Part shown: piece by piece, positions 11,501 to 26,500 of the stretch
Layout: each line of letters starts with the position of its first letter
How positions within the stretch are numbered: the first letter of the stretch is position 1
Assembly (NCBI GenBank): GCA_002633005.1
Contig: NMRA01000082.1
Coordinates: 795,136-859,135 of the forward strand
Length of the DNA: 64,000 nucleotides
Reading direction: 5' to 3'
Origin: Phoronis australis
Taxonomy: Eukaryota > Phoronida > Phoronidae
The notes under the pieces: model-generated
What the model was told of the DNA's origin: nothing
What the model saw: the letters and a program-made list of their open reading frames with translations, nothing else
Database searches by the model: none
Program-made: the position numbers and the translations under genes

Positions 11501-14500
11501 CGGGCGGTGCACATCAAATTTCGAAACTACACGAACACCAATACAAGTCTTGTACGAATGTCGAATCGACAGTCAAAAGCTTATAAACATGTTTATGGAG
11601 TGGTATCATTGATTTTTGGAACCATCTGCTAACATGGTTTTCCATTTATACAACCTGAAGAGTGTCGCTCTGGATTTTGGGGAGAGAACTGTGAACACCA
11701 TTGTAATTGTGAAAACGGCGCGCCGTGCGAAAACTCCAGAACGGGTGATTGTCCGAGAGGCAAGTGCAAGAAGCGTTTCACTGGTCCCGGATGTGCTACT
11801 GGTAAGTGATCAAATAAAACCCAGGATATTTGAAAGTGGGAAAATACACCTATGACCGGGTGCTTAGACAATCAGGCCATCCATTCCCATAAAAATCTCG
11901 AGCGGTTGGTAGTAACGAGGGGTTTGACACCTCATATGTAACTATACATGTACGTAATACGTAGGCGAAGGTGAATAAACATTTATTGATCCCCCAAGTT
12001 GTTCCAGGTGTGCTACTGTATCGTAGCGTTGAAGGTGTAGTCGTACTGATTGCGAGTACCAGCCTTAAACCTTAGCTACAACAGAGTCTGCATATGAGAA
12101 CAGACTTTGAAGACTTCCTTCATCATAAAACCAATCGTAGACGGTACATCATGCCGGAGATGATGGAAATGTCATAAAAGCCAAATATTACAGTTCTCTC
12201 GTTCTGCACACAAGGCTAATAATCTGAACAGGGCAAAGATGCACTCGCCTTCTTATACATCCCACAATAAGTTGACTACTGCTAAGCTTTTCTCAGTTTA
12301 TATCTTGAGATAATTTGCTGCTGGTGAGATGCAAGTAGGGAAGAAATGATATACTTGTATGTTAGCCATAGCTCTCGCCGTTGGTGGTAATTCATCTCAA
12401 ATGTGATTTCAATCAATTTCTTTCTAAAATTCTTTGAAGCTTATCACAGGATTCAACATCTTAAGCCCGTCTAAACTCGGTCTTAAACAGAAAATTTTGT
12501 CATGTTCGTCGCTTCAAAACTTTAGCGATAGTGACTTCCCCACCTGCGTGTAGCAGGGATACATGTACAAATATCATTTCCGTGTTTCAGTGTTCACACT
12601 GTCTTAATAAAATTAAATTTTAATCATGTCTTAAGCAAGCTGAACCTGGTTTTCCTGGCAGTGGTCAAGTGCAGCAAGCCTATGGTTTATGGACCAGACT
12701 GCAACAAACCATGCAATTGTTTAAACAATATCCAGTGCGACGACTACAGTGGAAAGTGTGATAAATGTCCTTCTGGGTTCAGCGGAGAAGACTGTTCGAT
12801 AAGTAAGCATTCTAAAGGAATGTCGATTGTGGTTGAGACAAGGGTAAGGAATGCGTGAAGACGAGGGTTTTGACGATGACAATGATATTGACATCAAGGT
12901 GGCAAATTACTACGGTGACGATGGTGCTGGTGGTGGTGGTGTGAAGAGGTTTGTAACGGTGATAAGGATGAAGACGGCGTTATATTGGGGGATTATTATG
13001 TAAGTGATGATGATGGTGATAATGTTGGTGACGGCGTTTTATTGGGAATTATTATGTCAGTGATGATGATGGTGACAATTTTGATGACGGCATTTTATTG
13101 GGGGATTATTATGTTAGTGATGATCATGGTGATAATGTTGGTGACGGCGTTTGATTGGAAAATTATTATGTCAGTGATGACGATGGTGATAATGTTGGTG
13201 ACGACGTTTGATTGGGAGGTTATTATGTCTGTGATGATGATGGTGATAATGTTGGTGAGGGCGTTTGATTGGTTATTATGTCTGTAGTGATGTTGGTGAT
13301 ATTAATGATGACGATACTGTTGTTTAATTTTGGTGAAGATAACATTTTGTGGTCTGATGATATTTGAAGTGATAAGCATGGAGACAGGTGATTGTGATAT
13401 CACTAAATAAGCTGTTATGGTCGTGTTGCTGATGAGGTTAGACAGTAACAATGACTCAAAGGACATGTGATGCATATGTGTGTCAATTTGGTGATGTCGC
13501 TGCAGATTCTTTCATGAATTGATGTTGTCTTTTTCGAAAACTGTTTGATTGATTGCAGACACTACGTGCAAAGAAACTTTCGATTTTTATCCACCATCGA
13601 CAGCATATCGATTTTCAACGTTTTTCTGTGTAGACGGTAAGTAATTCTCGCTTTTTGGTTTAAAATTAACCCTTATTGTTTGAAGTTAAAGATGTCTGTG
13701 GTTGTGGTGTGACGTGTGTGTTCAGCCGTCGAACCAAAGTCAACGGAAGTCACATGTCATCTTGTTCACAGATAGAATAAGAAATTTCATCACATTTTAT
13801 ATTGGCAAACAATGTTATTACTTTATGCCATCCTTGCCTACTGAACCATAACATCCCCATCGCCGATCTTACAGTACATTCACATTGGCAGTTGTCATGT
13901 TGCTGGCATTTTGATTCCTGTTAAAACTGATTTGTGTAGTAATGGAGGTCATGTTATGATTCGAATCCGGGACCATCCAACATGGAAGCCACCACCTAGG
14001 ACCTGGTTCACTACTGCGACACCTGCGCGTCATCGAGTTCGTCATTATTTTGAGCTCATGCTCTCCCCCCGATTTCTGACGTCACGTTTGTATTGTTAAA
14101 TAGTAAAATACAAACCACTCGCTGACTGTAAACCTCAAACAAGGAGTCCCGGTTACTCCGTAACTTTAAATTTTGCACAAGACATGTTATCGTTAAAATA
14201 TATGTAACCGTTCTAGGACCATAAAATATGGTATTTTCTTAAAAATACATTCGATTTTTTCTCCTTCCCTTCCAAATATTTCAATATACCTTCAACGTTT
14301 TGGTTACACCTTGGAGCTGACTGTTCCCCATGCGATCCAAAGCTCAAATAAAGTCTATAGTTTACATACATAATCCTTGGTCACTCATTTTGGGGGCATA
14401 AGAGCCACCATCATGAGCTCCGTTAAAGGCAATGTTTATGCAATACTTTCACGAGCTGTTAAAATGGTACTTATAAAAGGTTGGGTGGCTGAAGCTGTAT

Positions 14501-17500
14501 CAGTTTATTTGTAAACTTTGTCTTAGACTTGCAATGTCTCCCGACTATATAAATAGCCTCTAAGCTAAATTTAATCTCAAAACTTGGTGACTTCCAGTCA
14601 TAAACTAATTAATACGAAGAAAAAACGTAACTTAATCCTGCGCATGTGTGCGCTTTTAAGAAGTCCAGTCATGACTCTGTGTCTCAAAAAGAATTTTATT
14701 TTACATGTACATCTTAAGAGGTTAAACTTTAATATCAGTCAGTATACCTGTTGCTAAGAAACAAGCCAAATGTTTATATTTTTCTGTTATCGAGATTGTA
14801 CGTAATGGGTGGAGGAAGACCGTCTGCACCGTTATCGTTTTTACCAGTTGGACAATGAGGAGTGGTGAGGAAAGTCAGCTGAGAGCCGCCTTTTTCAGAC
14901 ATGAAAATGTGCATTTGTGGAGACTGTGGTAACAGCAACTTGAGTGAGAACCTGTCTGTGTTCCAATTTCCTTAATACGTGAAAGTTGCACAAAAATGAC
15001 ACTGGTTTGTTTGCTGCACGTACGAGAGTTTGAAATGTCACTGGGCCTGTGTGGAACATGCGATTCTGAAAGCTGTCACTCATTGTTCGGAACATTTCAA
15101 GGAGTCGTGTTTCGGCCAAACCTCAAATCTACGTTACGATGAAGGACGCACCTCCTTGTAATTATATTTGCAATTTTTATAAGTAGCTAACAGCCTGTAT
15201 TTCTATTCTAGGGCGGGTGATGCCAGGCCTTTGATCCCTGCCCATATCGAGTGCTACTACAAATAGGCTTATGCATTGTGTTTAGACCGTGATCATTTCA
15301 TCACGGAAATTGTGAATACGAGTGGACCAGGTTTTCTTTGGGCTTTGTCAGTGATTATTAAGAGTCTGTTTTGTGAATCTTGACCACACCTTGGTTCAGT
15401 TGGTTGTGGCTGTATATCTGCAGCATTTCTCGTGCAATTGGGTCGAGTTCATACGCACTCAATGTCGACAAAGCTGGCTTAGCTGGAAATTGAATTCCTT
15501 GTCTAATTGTTCAAGTACTCGAGTGTGACGCCCGTTTCCACTCATTTCTATGTCTGCATAATAGTTTGTCTAGTTCTCTCTCAAAATCGTCATCGTCTTC
15601 TGATCTGTTGTGTTCCGCCATTTCATTTGGTTGCCACATGACCAAACATCTTCCACCCATTACATCTTTCGTCGGAAAACTTGGAAACAACTATTTTTTC
15701 TCAAAAATAATCGAAATTATTCGGCCAAAAATGATTATTTAGTAAGATTTATTGTACTCATTTCATATTAGCTAACAGAACCTCAAGAACTGCAAAGTGT
15801 CACTTGTAAAAGTTCTCTTTCATAGCCTTTTTTACAAGTTCAACTGGAACAAAAGAAAACACTTTGGTTTAAGCAAAGTTGTTTACGTGTCACTATGTTA
15901 CGTTATCTAAAAATTGGTTTGTTATATTATTTTAATTGCATTGTAAATGTATGTATGGGTTGTGGTCAAGTACAATGTATATTGTTTGGCCCCTATCAAA
16001 TTATGTTAGATCTTAAGGACTCACAGACATCAGTGCTCATTCACTGGCTAGGTCAACTTGACATTCAACAAATATTACTAGTAACTGCAGTCACGCTGTA
16101 GCAAAATAATCCTTAACGCACACGCTTTGCTCTATGCCGGCCAACGACCAGAGCACATCGTGTGGGCTAAACAGCCTTGTGTTCTTATGTAACTACAATT
16201 CCGTCCATGCACGTTTAAATTGTGCATGTAACTAGAACAATGATAACCTTATAGTTCCATTCCTGGAGGTTTCCTTTGAACTGGCTGACAGAGTTGATGA
16301 CGACGTGGACGTTAACACAAAGGTACTCCGCCAACTAGACAAAACACTGCACGTGGCCAACTCACGAATCAGCTCGTTGGTAATTGTACGAGGTAATAAG
16401 TATCCCTTGTGCATATTGTACAGTTAATGGTTACGTAATGTCACTGTGTCCTGTGAATTGAGCACTAAGTACAAAATCGATTGCCTGCCGTGTTCCTAAG
16501 ACGCCATATTCACTCGAATTAAGGTATTGTAATTTCGTTCTTATCGCGATGTGCTGGGTGGTGTTTCGTATTCGCGTGGTTCTATCGTCTGCAGAACGCT
16601 TAAGAACCAATCATTCAGTTTGTAAAGGAGTGACCCAGTCTCCTGTCAACTCTCGGCGTCTCTGATATTGAAATAAAGTGGTCTCACTTTCAAGGCCCAA
16701 AACTGATCATCGCTTCATATAAAAAACTATTTTAAATATGAAATTGTTATGCGTCATCTTTACTATTGCTGTTTTGTCCATTTAGAGCGACGATATTTCG
16801 GTTTGTTATTATTTCTTTGTATGTTCTGTGTATTCTTCAATAGGTATATATCTCTTTAATATTTGACAAAACGTGCTACTTGAACGACTGAGATGAGATT
16901 GCCGCATTATATAGCGAGTTCTTAATCAAGGGCATTGTCCTAACTTACGCGTCATATGGTTACTTCTCACCCTCTCTGGAAATGAGTGAATCTGTTTTAC
17001 ATTGTTAAGTATTCAGCAACATCTGCCGACCGAAATTCTTTAACATTTTTTAAACGCACTGGATTGTAGATGAAGGCGGGCATCGTGTAAAGTTTCAGCT
17101 ACGACCGCCCGCACAAATTTTGGAGAGAACAAATTCCGAAGTGATCGCCACACTAAATGACATTGTTAAAGGAGGGAAAGTTGCGTTTGAACATCCGGTT
17201 GGCAACCAAATAAGGGCCAAGACCAACCGCTTACACGTAAAACCAGTGCTCGAGGAGTTGGACAAAGGTTGGGAAACCTTTTCAGTTTTTTATACATATA
17301 TGAAGCATAACAGTTCATTTTTAAAATATCTTGGTTTATTTACACACACCTCTACAGTAACAAAACTGACACGACATCTCATTTGGTCATTCCTCCCGAC
17401 ATCTTCAGTTCTTTGAAGAACGACCTCGTGTTCCTGGTACACGCACTGTGGGGGGCAATTATATCATATGTTCCATGGTACATGTATAGGCCTACTTTGG

Positions 17501-20500
17501 AGTTCGAGGCTGCAATATTCGGTTTTCTGTTCAGTATTGAGACTCCGAATCAGCTACTGAATCCGAGGGGAATTCTGTAGACGTGTATATATTTAGATCG
17601 CTATCGACCTTTAAGAAGCGGGAACAGTGTCACATGGCTGCTTGCTAAGGTAGACGTTCCGGTGAAGTTTGTTGTACTTAGTTTCACTTATTTTTCTTTT
17701 TGTCAATCCTGTTTCACTGCCGAGTACATGCATTTGGATATCACTCAAGCGGATGTTTTATTGCTTTAAGCACTTGATCCATGGTACCTTCAATAGTATT
17801 AATGGATATAATTTTATTTATATCGCATCACAGTGAATATGGTCAGAATTCTTGTCGATATTAACAAGAAGACAGTGCTTGAGAAAGACCTAACAGCTGC
17901 GGTAGAAGATTTCTTTCTTCACATCAATCCAACGTTTAGCCAGGACAGCACGAGGTATAAGAACGCCTTTGTATCACCAAGTAAGTGGGCATCGTTTTAG
18001 TCAATCTTTATAACAATGGCCCATAGCAGCTTCCCAAATGCATTCCAGAGCAAGGACAGTACATGTAATATGATTTGTTCAACATATCACTAAAATATGG
18101 TTGCTCCCCAGACGTTTGTATTTAGTACTCAAGTAGCAATAGAAAAATGTCGTGAACGTCCCCGTAAAATAGCGACTTCTTGGCTGTGCATTCACTACCA
18201 TGTAGCATACAAAGATTCCTGGTTGCCGTTGAACACACGGTGTTGTCGTGGTCTTCTATGTTTTCTCAATCGAAGTGTATGTAGAATCGAGATGCGGGCC
18301 GTTTATGTAATTTTCATTTGTTCCATGAGAAACAAATACACGCAACAAATCATTACCGGACGCTATCGCTACGAAAGAGCAAAGAACCTGTTTTACTACT
18401 GTAGATCACACAAAAAACGGTTGCTTTACCACGTAAACACACGTCAACTATATTGGCAAAATAAGTAATTTTCAAGTATATTTCTTGACTCTCATCGACC
18501 ACTAGTTTTAATTTTTGCATCATTTGCCCAAACGTGATCGACGAATTTGAAAGACTTCAAAACTGCAATTGCCCCACTGCAGATGGAAGTGGTACATTGC
18601 CGATAGAAGTCCGCAAGTTCGGGGTTTTGCCACGCTCTTGGTGAACCAATTTTGGCGCAAACCTAGGATTAATACATGTATATTCTGTTTCTGCAGACTT
18701 ATTTCAATTGACTTTGTGTAAAAATTCATCTAGATGTGCCAACTGCATTCGATCTGATGTTCAATAAAATTCAATAACTTAGGAAGTTTTTTAAGGAAAT
18801 ATGAGGACACCGTGTGGATCTTTTTGGCTGTTCAAATTTGCAACGCTCCTCAATAAACGTGATTGAGAAAATTTCCCAATAGAGCCAAAACAAAGTAGAA
18901 GTCTTTTTAAATCAATACCTGTGTAAATTTCAACAGGCTTAGTATCGGCCAATATTTCGGAATGCTTAATTGATATCGAAACCCGTTCTTGACGCCAATA
19001 GGGGGCAGGATGGTCATTGAGCTTGGGCCACCGGCACAAAATTCCACGGCATTAATTAGCACCATCATGAAACGACTACAGCAGGCATTCCACGAAGACA
19101 GTGATATTAAGGACGGCAAAGGGAATAGTGTGTTTGTTATAAAGGGTGGGACTGTAAGGTACGATCTTGGACCGAAGGATGTACCTCCTGCAATTGACTT
19201 AGGTAAGGCTTCTCTGGTCACGTAGGTAGTTTTTAAACAATTCAATAGTTATCTGTTACCAAGTGGTATTGTATTGAAATTGATCTGTCATCATCTGACC
19301 TGCATCATCCGTATACATTCTTATCCGCTGATGAAGACTTCAATCATTTGAAAATTTCAGTTTCAGAAATGATGTTGTATCTTTGAATTGAGACGTCAAA
19401 ACACATATACATGTAGAACATTAACACAAATGAAATACAGTGATAGACATGTTATTTTAGCAGTTGAACTTTGGTGATTAGAGGTGCATGTATTGAACTG
19501 TGCACTATTTGGAGACTTGCATGCGTAGACTCATACGTGCAAGCTGTGGCTAGCTCATTTGCTGTGACTGATTTCGCTAAAATTTCAACAACGTCGAAAA
19601 TGTGAACGCTAAAGCCCGCCACCAAATTTTCGACACTTGTTTTACTCAAAAGCTTCTACTAATGACATACAAACAGACCTCGACTCGTGTGAGTGTCACC
19701 CATTTATGGACAAATGGATGACAAAAACGCTGTTTGTTTTTGTCGCGTCGCGAGCAGTGGTTGGCCATTCTTCTCTCAAACTTTGATGACACAAGTCAGT
19801 GACCTTCCTCAACTTTCTCCTGTAGACAAGGGTCCTGTTCCAAGAAACTGACTTAAGTTCATTTTTGACTTAAGTTTTAAGATTTGTCTTAACTTCCAAA
19901 CTTTGAAACTTCCACATTCGGCAAGTTAGTAAAAATTACGACAAAACTTATGTCAAACACTTAAGTCAAACTTAAGATCTCTTTCTTGAATTGGTTTTGA
20001 GACAAATTTAACTTTTATTTTGAAATTTACTAAACTCTAAGATTTGTCTTAGCTAAGTCAGTTTTGTTGGAACGGGACCAAGAGCTCTTTGTTGTCTTCA
20101 AGACAAATGCAATGGTAACTGATTCTGGAAAAATGTGTGGTGACCTACGTCTGTCACCTCTTCCAGACCAGAGCAATGCTTACTTGATTGTTGGCCTAAA
20201 CATATTTCAACTTCCGCACGAGGGCAGCTGTACTTTCATTCTGGAGACGAATTTGTTGATCTACATGTACCTCTAGCTTTTCCTCCAGTGCCATCAAAAT
20301 GTACCTACCGGTACGGCAGTTTAAAATCCCATCCCTATAAAGCTCACATACTTGCACCACACTCATAAATTTTCGTTCTCAACGAGGCTGTTATGAACCT
20401 TTAATTCTGCTTGGTGCTCTAGGTCTGCTCAGCAGCCTGTAAGCCATGCAGTTGAATCTGCATTCGAAGTTTCAAGTTCTAATGGAAACTCTAGTTTTCA

Positions 20501-23500
20501 CTCCAGTTGCTACCCTGAACCCAAGAGTCACCGTGTGTAATATCAGAAAGTGGCCCACGTAAGCCGTGGTGTACTCAAGCACATGCTATTAGATACGATT
20601 TCGAGTACAGTAGACCTCTTGTTTTGATACCATATAAGCGAGAGTACACAAACGACCACATTTTTTCTAATTAAAATGCCAAACATTTGCTCTTGTTCTC
20701 TCCTTTCCGGTACTATTTGAACATTCTGTTATTTCTTTTTCCAGCCGATAAAGTCAGTGTGTCCTTCTTTGTCAATGTTTCCTCTGAACCGAATGTGTCA
20801 AACTATATCGCCAAAACCGTGCATCGCGTACTCGAGGTGTCCAAGCAAAGAATTGTTGATGTGACGTCAACTGTACAAGGAGAGCGTATGTCAGTTTTAT
20901 ATACCTTCTCTAGACACACAGAGGTCTACACATATCCCAATTCACAGAGATCTCATTTAAAGGTAAAAGGCTAGAACCGCCGTAGGTCATAATCTGTGAT
21001 AGTGCGATATGCAGCCCGTGTGAGAGCTGTGCTACCAAAACTATTGTCACTGTCAACAATATTTAAAGTCTTCCAGTTAATTTCATGGTGAGCAAGCACA
21101 GATATGGCAGCCTTTCGGCCCTTAAACACTCTCCACACACAGTTGTTCGCGTCCCAAGGATAATAATCCTCAAGGGTGTAAGTTTGGGGTAGTGTATCAA
21201 AACTTGACTTTGTATCTTTCGACGCATCCTATATTGGGGAGTCTGGACGACAGGTGAGGACTCGCATTGACCAACACAAAACATCTGTAAGAACTGGCTC
21301 TCTACGATGTGACATATGCTCACAGTTTTTTACCATGAGAATGACTGGCAGTCTGTGAATATTTTTGACAGTGACAATACAGATATTCCCAGAAAAATTA
21401 TGGAAGCTATCAAGATCAAGCGTGGTAACTCTACTATGTACAAGGACGTTGTCGTTGAATTGCCTCATATCTGCGATCAGGCGTTGTCTGCGCATTTGCC
21501 ATCTGCGCAGGAAGTCCGTGACATTATGACAAAGTCCTCAGCCCATGGTGGACGAAAGCTACATGGGGAAAGAAATACTTTTGCTTGTGTCTGAGAATCT
21601 TTAGTAACATTTTTTCATACGGTCTTCAGTTGCACGGCTTGTTTAGAATCACTTTCTAATTGTTGCAGATGTCTTAGTGACGTTCAGTCTCCTTAAGCCT
21701 ACGGAGCTGTCCACCAAGTTAACGAGTCAAGCTCTTCGCGACTGGAACAAAAAGGTCTACGAGGGATCAGTCGCAATAATCGACGATCAGGGAAAAACCG
21801 TTTGCACTGTTCTTAAGCAAGAATCCACTGCTGAACCGACAACGACTGTTCCAGAATTTATAGATAAACGTGAGCCAAATGTGCATAGATCCGACAGAGT
21901 GAGGTTGGGCACACTGTAGTTTCCGGTACTCGACGTGGGTAATCACACTCGTTAGTTTATATGCCGTGGGGGGTCCACGGATATAGCATTGACTATTAGT
22001 AAACAAGATTAGCGTGATATCAAACATTTTATCTGACTCATGAATACAGGCTACTGAGTTGGTTGGACTGGTCAGTGCCGCCTCTGGATTTAAAAATACG
22101 TAACATGTTAGTGTTTTGGTCCAATTCTATAGTTTTCAATCACTAATACATGTATTTCGAATTACTTTGCATAATCAGGGTCTTGGTCTGACGTTGCCTA
22201 GCTTAGACAGTTGTTTTTTCGAGAGTATGAGATCGTTGTTCGCATACTACAGTGTACGGTAATAGAAATGCGCTATGTTCACAACAACGAGAGTCCAACA
22301 CTCCTATCTCTACACGCCAACAGACATTGATGCGAATTATAACATTTGAGTAAAAAATACAAAGCTAAACTGTCCCGTGATGGCAAAATTCGTAGCACGT
22401 GCTATGGCTCTGAAAACAAACAGCCAATGTGATGATAAACCGTGGATTAGGTTCAACTTTCTTTGACGATGACAACAATAAGCATACACATTCACAATCC
22501 GAGAAATTACTCATCTCTACGCCCATTGCTGTGTTTCATAATGCAGCTTATATTTTCACCACGCCATTAAACTTTGATGTTCCAACCTGTCATAAAATCG
22601 TCACCTTTGAGAAATCTACTACCCTCGAACCATACGCCCGTGGAGAGAATTGAAAAAAATGGCGCATAAAAACGGGCAATCGTATGAAAAGATGTACACC
22701 TAATGCAACTCGAAAATTGTTTCAACTCATCTTTCTCTGTTATATCGCACTGTTACATGTAGCATAAACAGATAATGGCTCCCAAATAGACTTTCAGTAA
22801 AATCTGTCTATTGGTTAAATATCAGTGAACAAAGCAGGCAAAGACGTAGCAATGATATTTTACTTGGAAACAAGCTGATAATCCCCGAAAACAGCCTCTC
22901 AATTCCTTTCGAAGTTTACATGTATACAGAATATTCAGTACCAGCACAGGCACCTTTGATCAGCCCTCAACTATACATTGAATAAAGAGAAAGGTACACA
23001 ACTGACATTCAATATGGCCGTCTAACGGGAACTTCCGGAATAACCGCAAACATGTCAAATCTGAAAGTAATTTGACTCAAACGTTTTATCTGCTACGGCA
23101 ACACGTTCATTGCCTCCATTTGGTGACATCGAAACCAATAAAAACAATACATACCTCAAGATTTTCCAACTTCAATCGCCAACATTCACGGCAAAGCGAA
23201 GAGCTCGAATAAGCCATTTATGTCATCCAGAAAAATTTCGACAGGTGTTACTTGTATCGCCAAAATTTTACAAAATGGTGATAACTAACGGCTCGGCCCC
23301 AAGTCGTCACCTTTATCTCATGTGAAGAATAATACACTGAAACTTGGCTTATCTCAGAATTCATCTGCTGCCTGGTAGTTTGTGAACTAGCCCAATTATT
23401 TTGCACACCCAGTAGAAGTAATGAGAAACATATTATTGCAATATTAAACAAACATTTTAGGTTATAAAAACACATGTCTTATCAAATGTTTAAAATTCGA

Positions 23501-26500
23501 AACCCTAATCACGTGTGCTTTTCACGAGTTATTCTTCAAATACGCTTTTACAAACTTTCAGAACTAAAATTCCAAAATGCTATTGTCGGCCCCGATGTGT
23601 TTATCATGGGAATCATGGTCTAAAGAGCAATAACATCAACAGTCTGAGGCGATTTAATTCATCTAAACAGCATAGTGCCTTTGATCTAAACGGGCAGATT
23701 CTGAAGAGCGCAAACCGGTCGAGTTGCCAATCTCCACCGATTAGGGCGTCATCGTAGAATTCTCTCCATAGGTGGAGCTAAAGCAACTATTTATTGTTAC
23801 AAAAAATCAGATGCAGTATAATTTTGATGGACGTTTATCTTACGACGCAAATTTGAGAAGTCTGACCAAGTTTTGTCGAAATTTGTCTAGTTTATTTTTA
23901 AAAATACTGCACTTTGACATGTGAATAGCCACATTTTTTTTCCAATCTATCTTGTGCTTTGTTACACATCTAGTTTCCAAAGTAAAGGCGTCGTTCAGAT
24001 TGAAATGTACAGAAATTGGGACACAAATTCTGGAAGATCGCGTCAAGGAATCCCTATCACGAGTTCTCGATGTTGCTAAAACCAGGCTGGAAAAGGTCGA
24101 AATACTGAACAAAACAAATGGTAGGTTTGAAACTCAGTGAAATAATTCCTCCATATATTCTGGCATCCCTGGATATCTGTCTAAAAATGCCTTTAGAAGA
24201 ACCGTAACAGTTTGTCTTTCTTTGTGGTTATAGGCTATAGATGTCGGTAAATACTGTAGTTTTCTTTCATGTGCAGGCTACCACGTCTCAGTCGTAATTC
24301 TACCACCGGCTAAATTGCCTGCAAAGAGATCGAGCATAATCTTGAAGTCATTATACAAAATGCTGTTCAAAGGAGAACTGAAAATCAGCGACAATGACGC
24401 TGAAGTCTGTACTAAACATCCACAGAACCCGACATACAGCCTGGAACCAGTTGTACCTGAACCACCAGGCTTAAATGAAGGTCAGTTTCATACAGTTTGG
24501 GTCTCTACTACATTCAAACATTCCTGAGGTGGCATTGACATGAAAAAATACACCTGAACTAGTGCCATCTGCTGGACACGGATGAAGAAATAAAGTGTAC
24601 TGCATTCACAGCACCGTCTTCTAAAGAATCGACAGGTCACTATGGAGACAGCTCGCTTTCAGGAAATTCAAATAAAACGGCCAACGTTTGGAAGTACATT
24701 GGATTCTGTGAGCCAACTAGGTCACCTACGTGAACGATGCTTTGTGAAATAGATAATATGTTTTGTAGTTCAACTGATGAAGGTGAAATTAGTCATTTGC
24801 TGGATCATACTTGAAAATGACGCGGCCTTGAGGCCATATCTTGCTAACTGACTTAAGGACTGGGTTGATCTCCTGAGAAGTCAGGCGACTCTGGAGACAC
24901 CTGAAAGACTGGTCCCTCACGCGTGATAGATTGTAATGGAATTCACCGTGTCCTTTGAGTGAACACCGCCAAATCAAACGTAATATTCCACAATTAGGGT
25001 GTCGTTAATTCTGTTTCTCGATATCTATGTGATCTCACGAAAGTATTTGTCTTTACATCATTTTGGCTACACTTAAATCCCGTGCACAAGTGAGTATTTG
25101 TGCTCCTTAAGAGCCGGGTCATTCACATCATGTAGCTGCTGACGTAGGTTATTGAGAGGCTTATAGATCACAGATACCTCCAAATGCTTAAAATCCCTCT
25201 GAAGGAAGTTTGAAAAATTCTTGGCGAAGAAGATTAAGATACAAAACCCCCTGTTTTCAAGCATAATGGTTAACTCATGACAGTTGTGAATAGTGGTAAT
25301 TGAACTTACCCAAATGACTCGTCAACTTTCAGCGAAACAGATAAACTACCTGCACGCTGAACCGTGTTTAGACAACCGTGATGACAATATAGCCGATGAC
25401 ATCTGTGGCAATTTTACCAACTGTCGTCGGATACTTGTCATGAATAACGTTAGTTTATTACAGGTAAAGATAAGAAAGTGGTACTCACCCTGGACTGTGC
25501 GTCTACGGAGCTTGAGAGTAAAGAACAACTTGCTACTGATGCCCTTGTAGAAACGATGCAAGTACATAGAGAGAGGATAACAAACTTGAGGATCAACAGA
25601 AGCGTTTCCAGTAAGAAAGTGCAGTCTTTTGAGATCTTAAAAAATTCTGTTTTGCCTTTACGTGTTTGGCTACTGATTCTTGATGGAAATCTATTTTACA
25701 TGTTTTATCTTTGTGTCATTTTTAAAAGTCACTTGGTGCTTCCTTGAAGTCAAAAGCTCGTCAACTTCAATAAATTTGCGAAGAAGTCATTAGTAACAAA
25801 CCTAAAGATGCTGAAATAGTTCCTCTTCGCTACATGCCGTTGTTAAAATAACAATCACTACAGTGTCTTCACCGATGATTCCTGGACTTTGAAACAAAGA
25901 AAAATGTAAATTAGTAAACAAATATCTGAGTTACCAGTGCTCTCAAAAAAGCGCCAGACTTTCAGAAGTTTTTATGGTACAAGGTGTAAAAATCTGCATC
26001 ATCAATGTACTTTTGTCTAAATTTAACCGAATTGCTGGTGCAAATACACAATTTACATTGTACTCTTAGATACAATTTTCTCACGTCATCGTTTGAATCA
26101 GTAGGCTATTTTACGCCTAATACTTGGCACTGGACCACCAGTGTAACCATAAAAGTCAAGAATAGCATGCTATCCACATATGGACTAATGAGTCTGATAC
26201 TTAAATATTCATAAAACAACATATGTGGCTTTCTTGTGTTAAATAATATTCTCGTCAAAACAGGGAGATGGATTGCAAGGTGTTATTTAGAGCATTTAAG
26301 CTGCCATTCGCCCTGTTTATCTGGCTGCCCCCTTAAAGTTACTCTCATAATGGTCCTTAGCCTGATAGGGTTTCTCTTACAACAAAAACACCAAAAGCGC
26401 CGGCAAGTCTAGAAAACGAATTGACCAAACCTCAAGGTGCGAGGTCGAAAATAGCGATCGTACGCATTGCGTGTGACCATAGTTGCTACGAACGTAGATT

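Noticed and set aside
12985-13287. 100-codon hydrophobic repeat frame
   Set aside because: Translation of the 63-base tandem unit; no splice sites or homologue.
23248-23475. Minus-strand frame starting with a signal-peptide-like stretch (MCFYNLKCLFNIAIICF)
   Set aside because: No donor at a sensible place, no partner exon and no known domain; AT-rich DNA readily gives hydrophobic runs.
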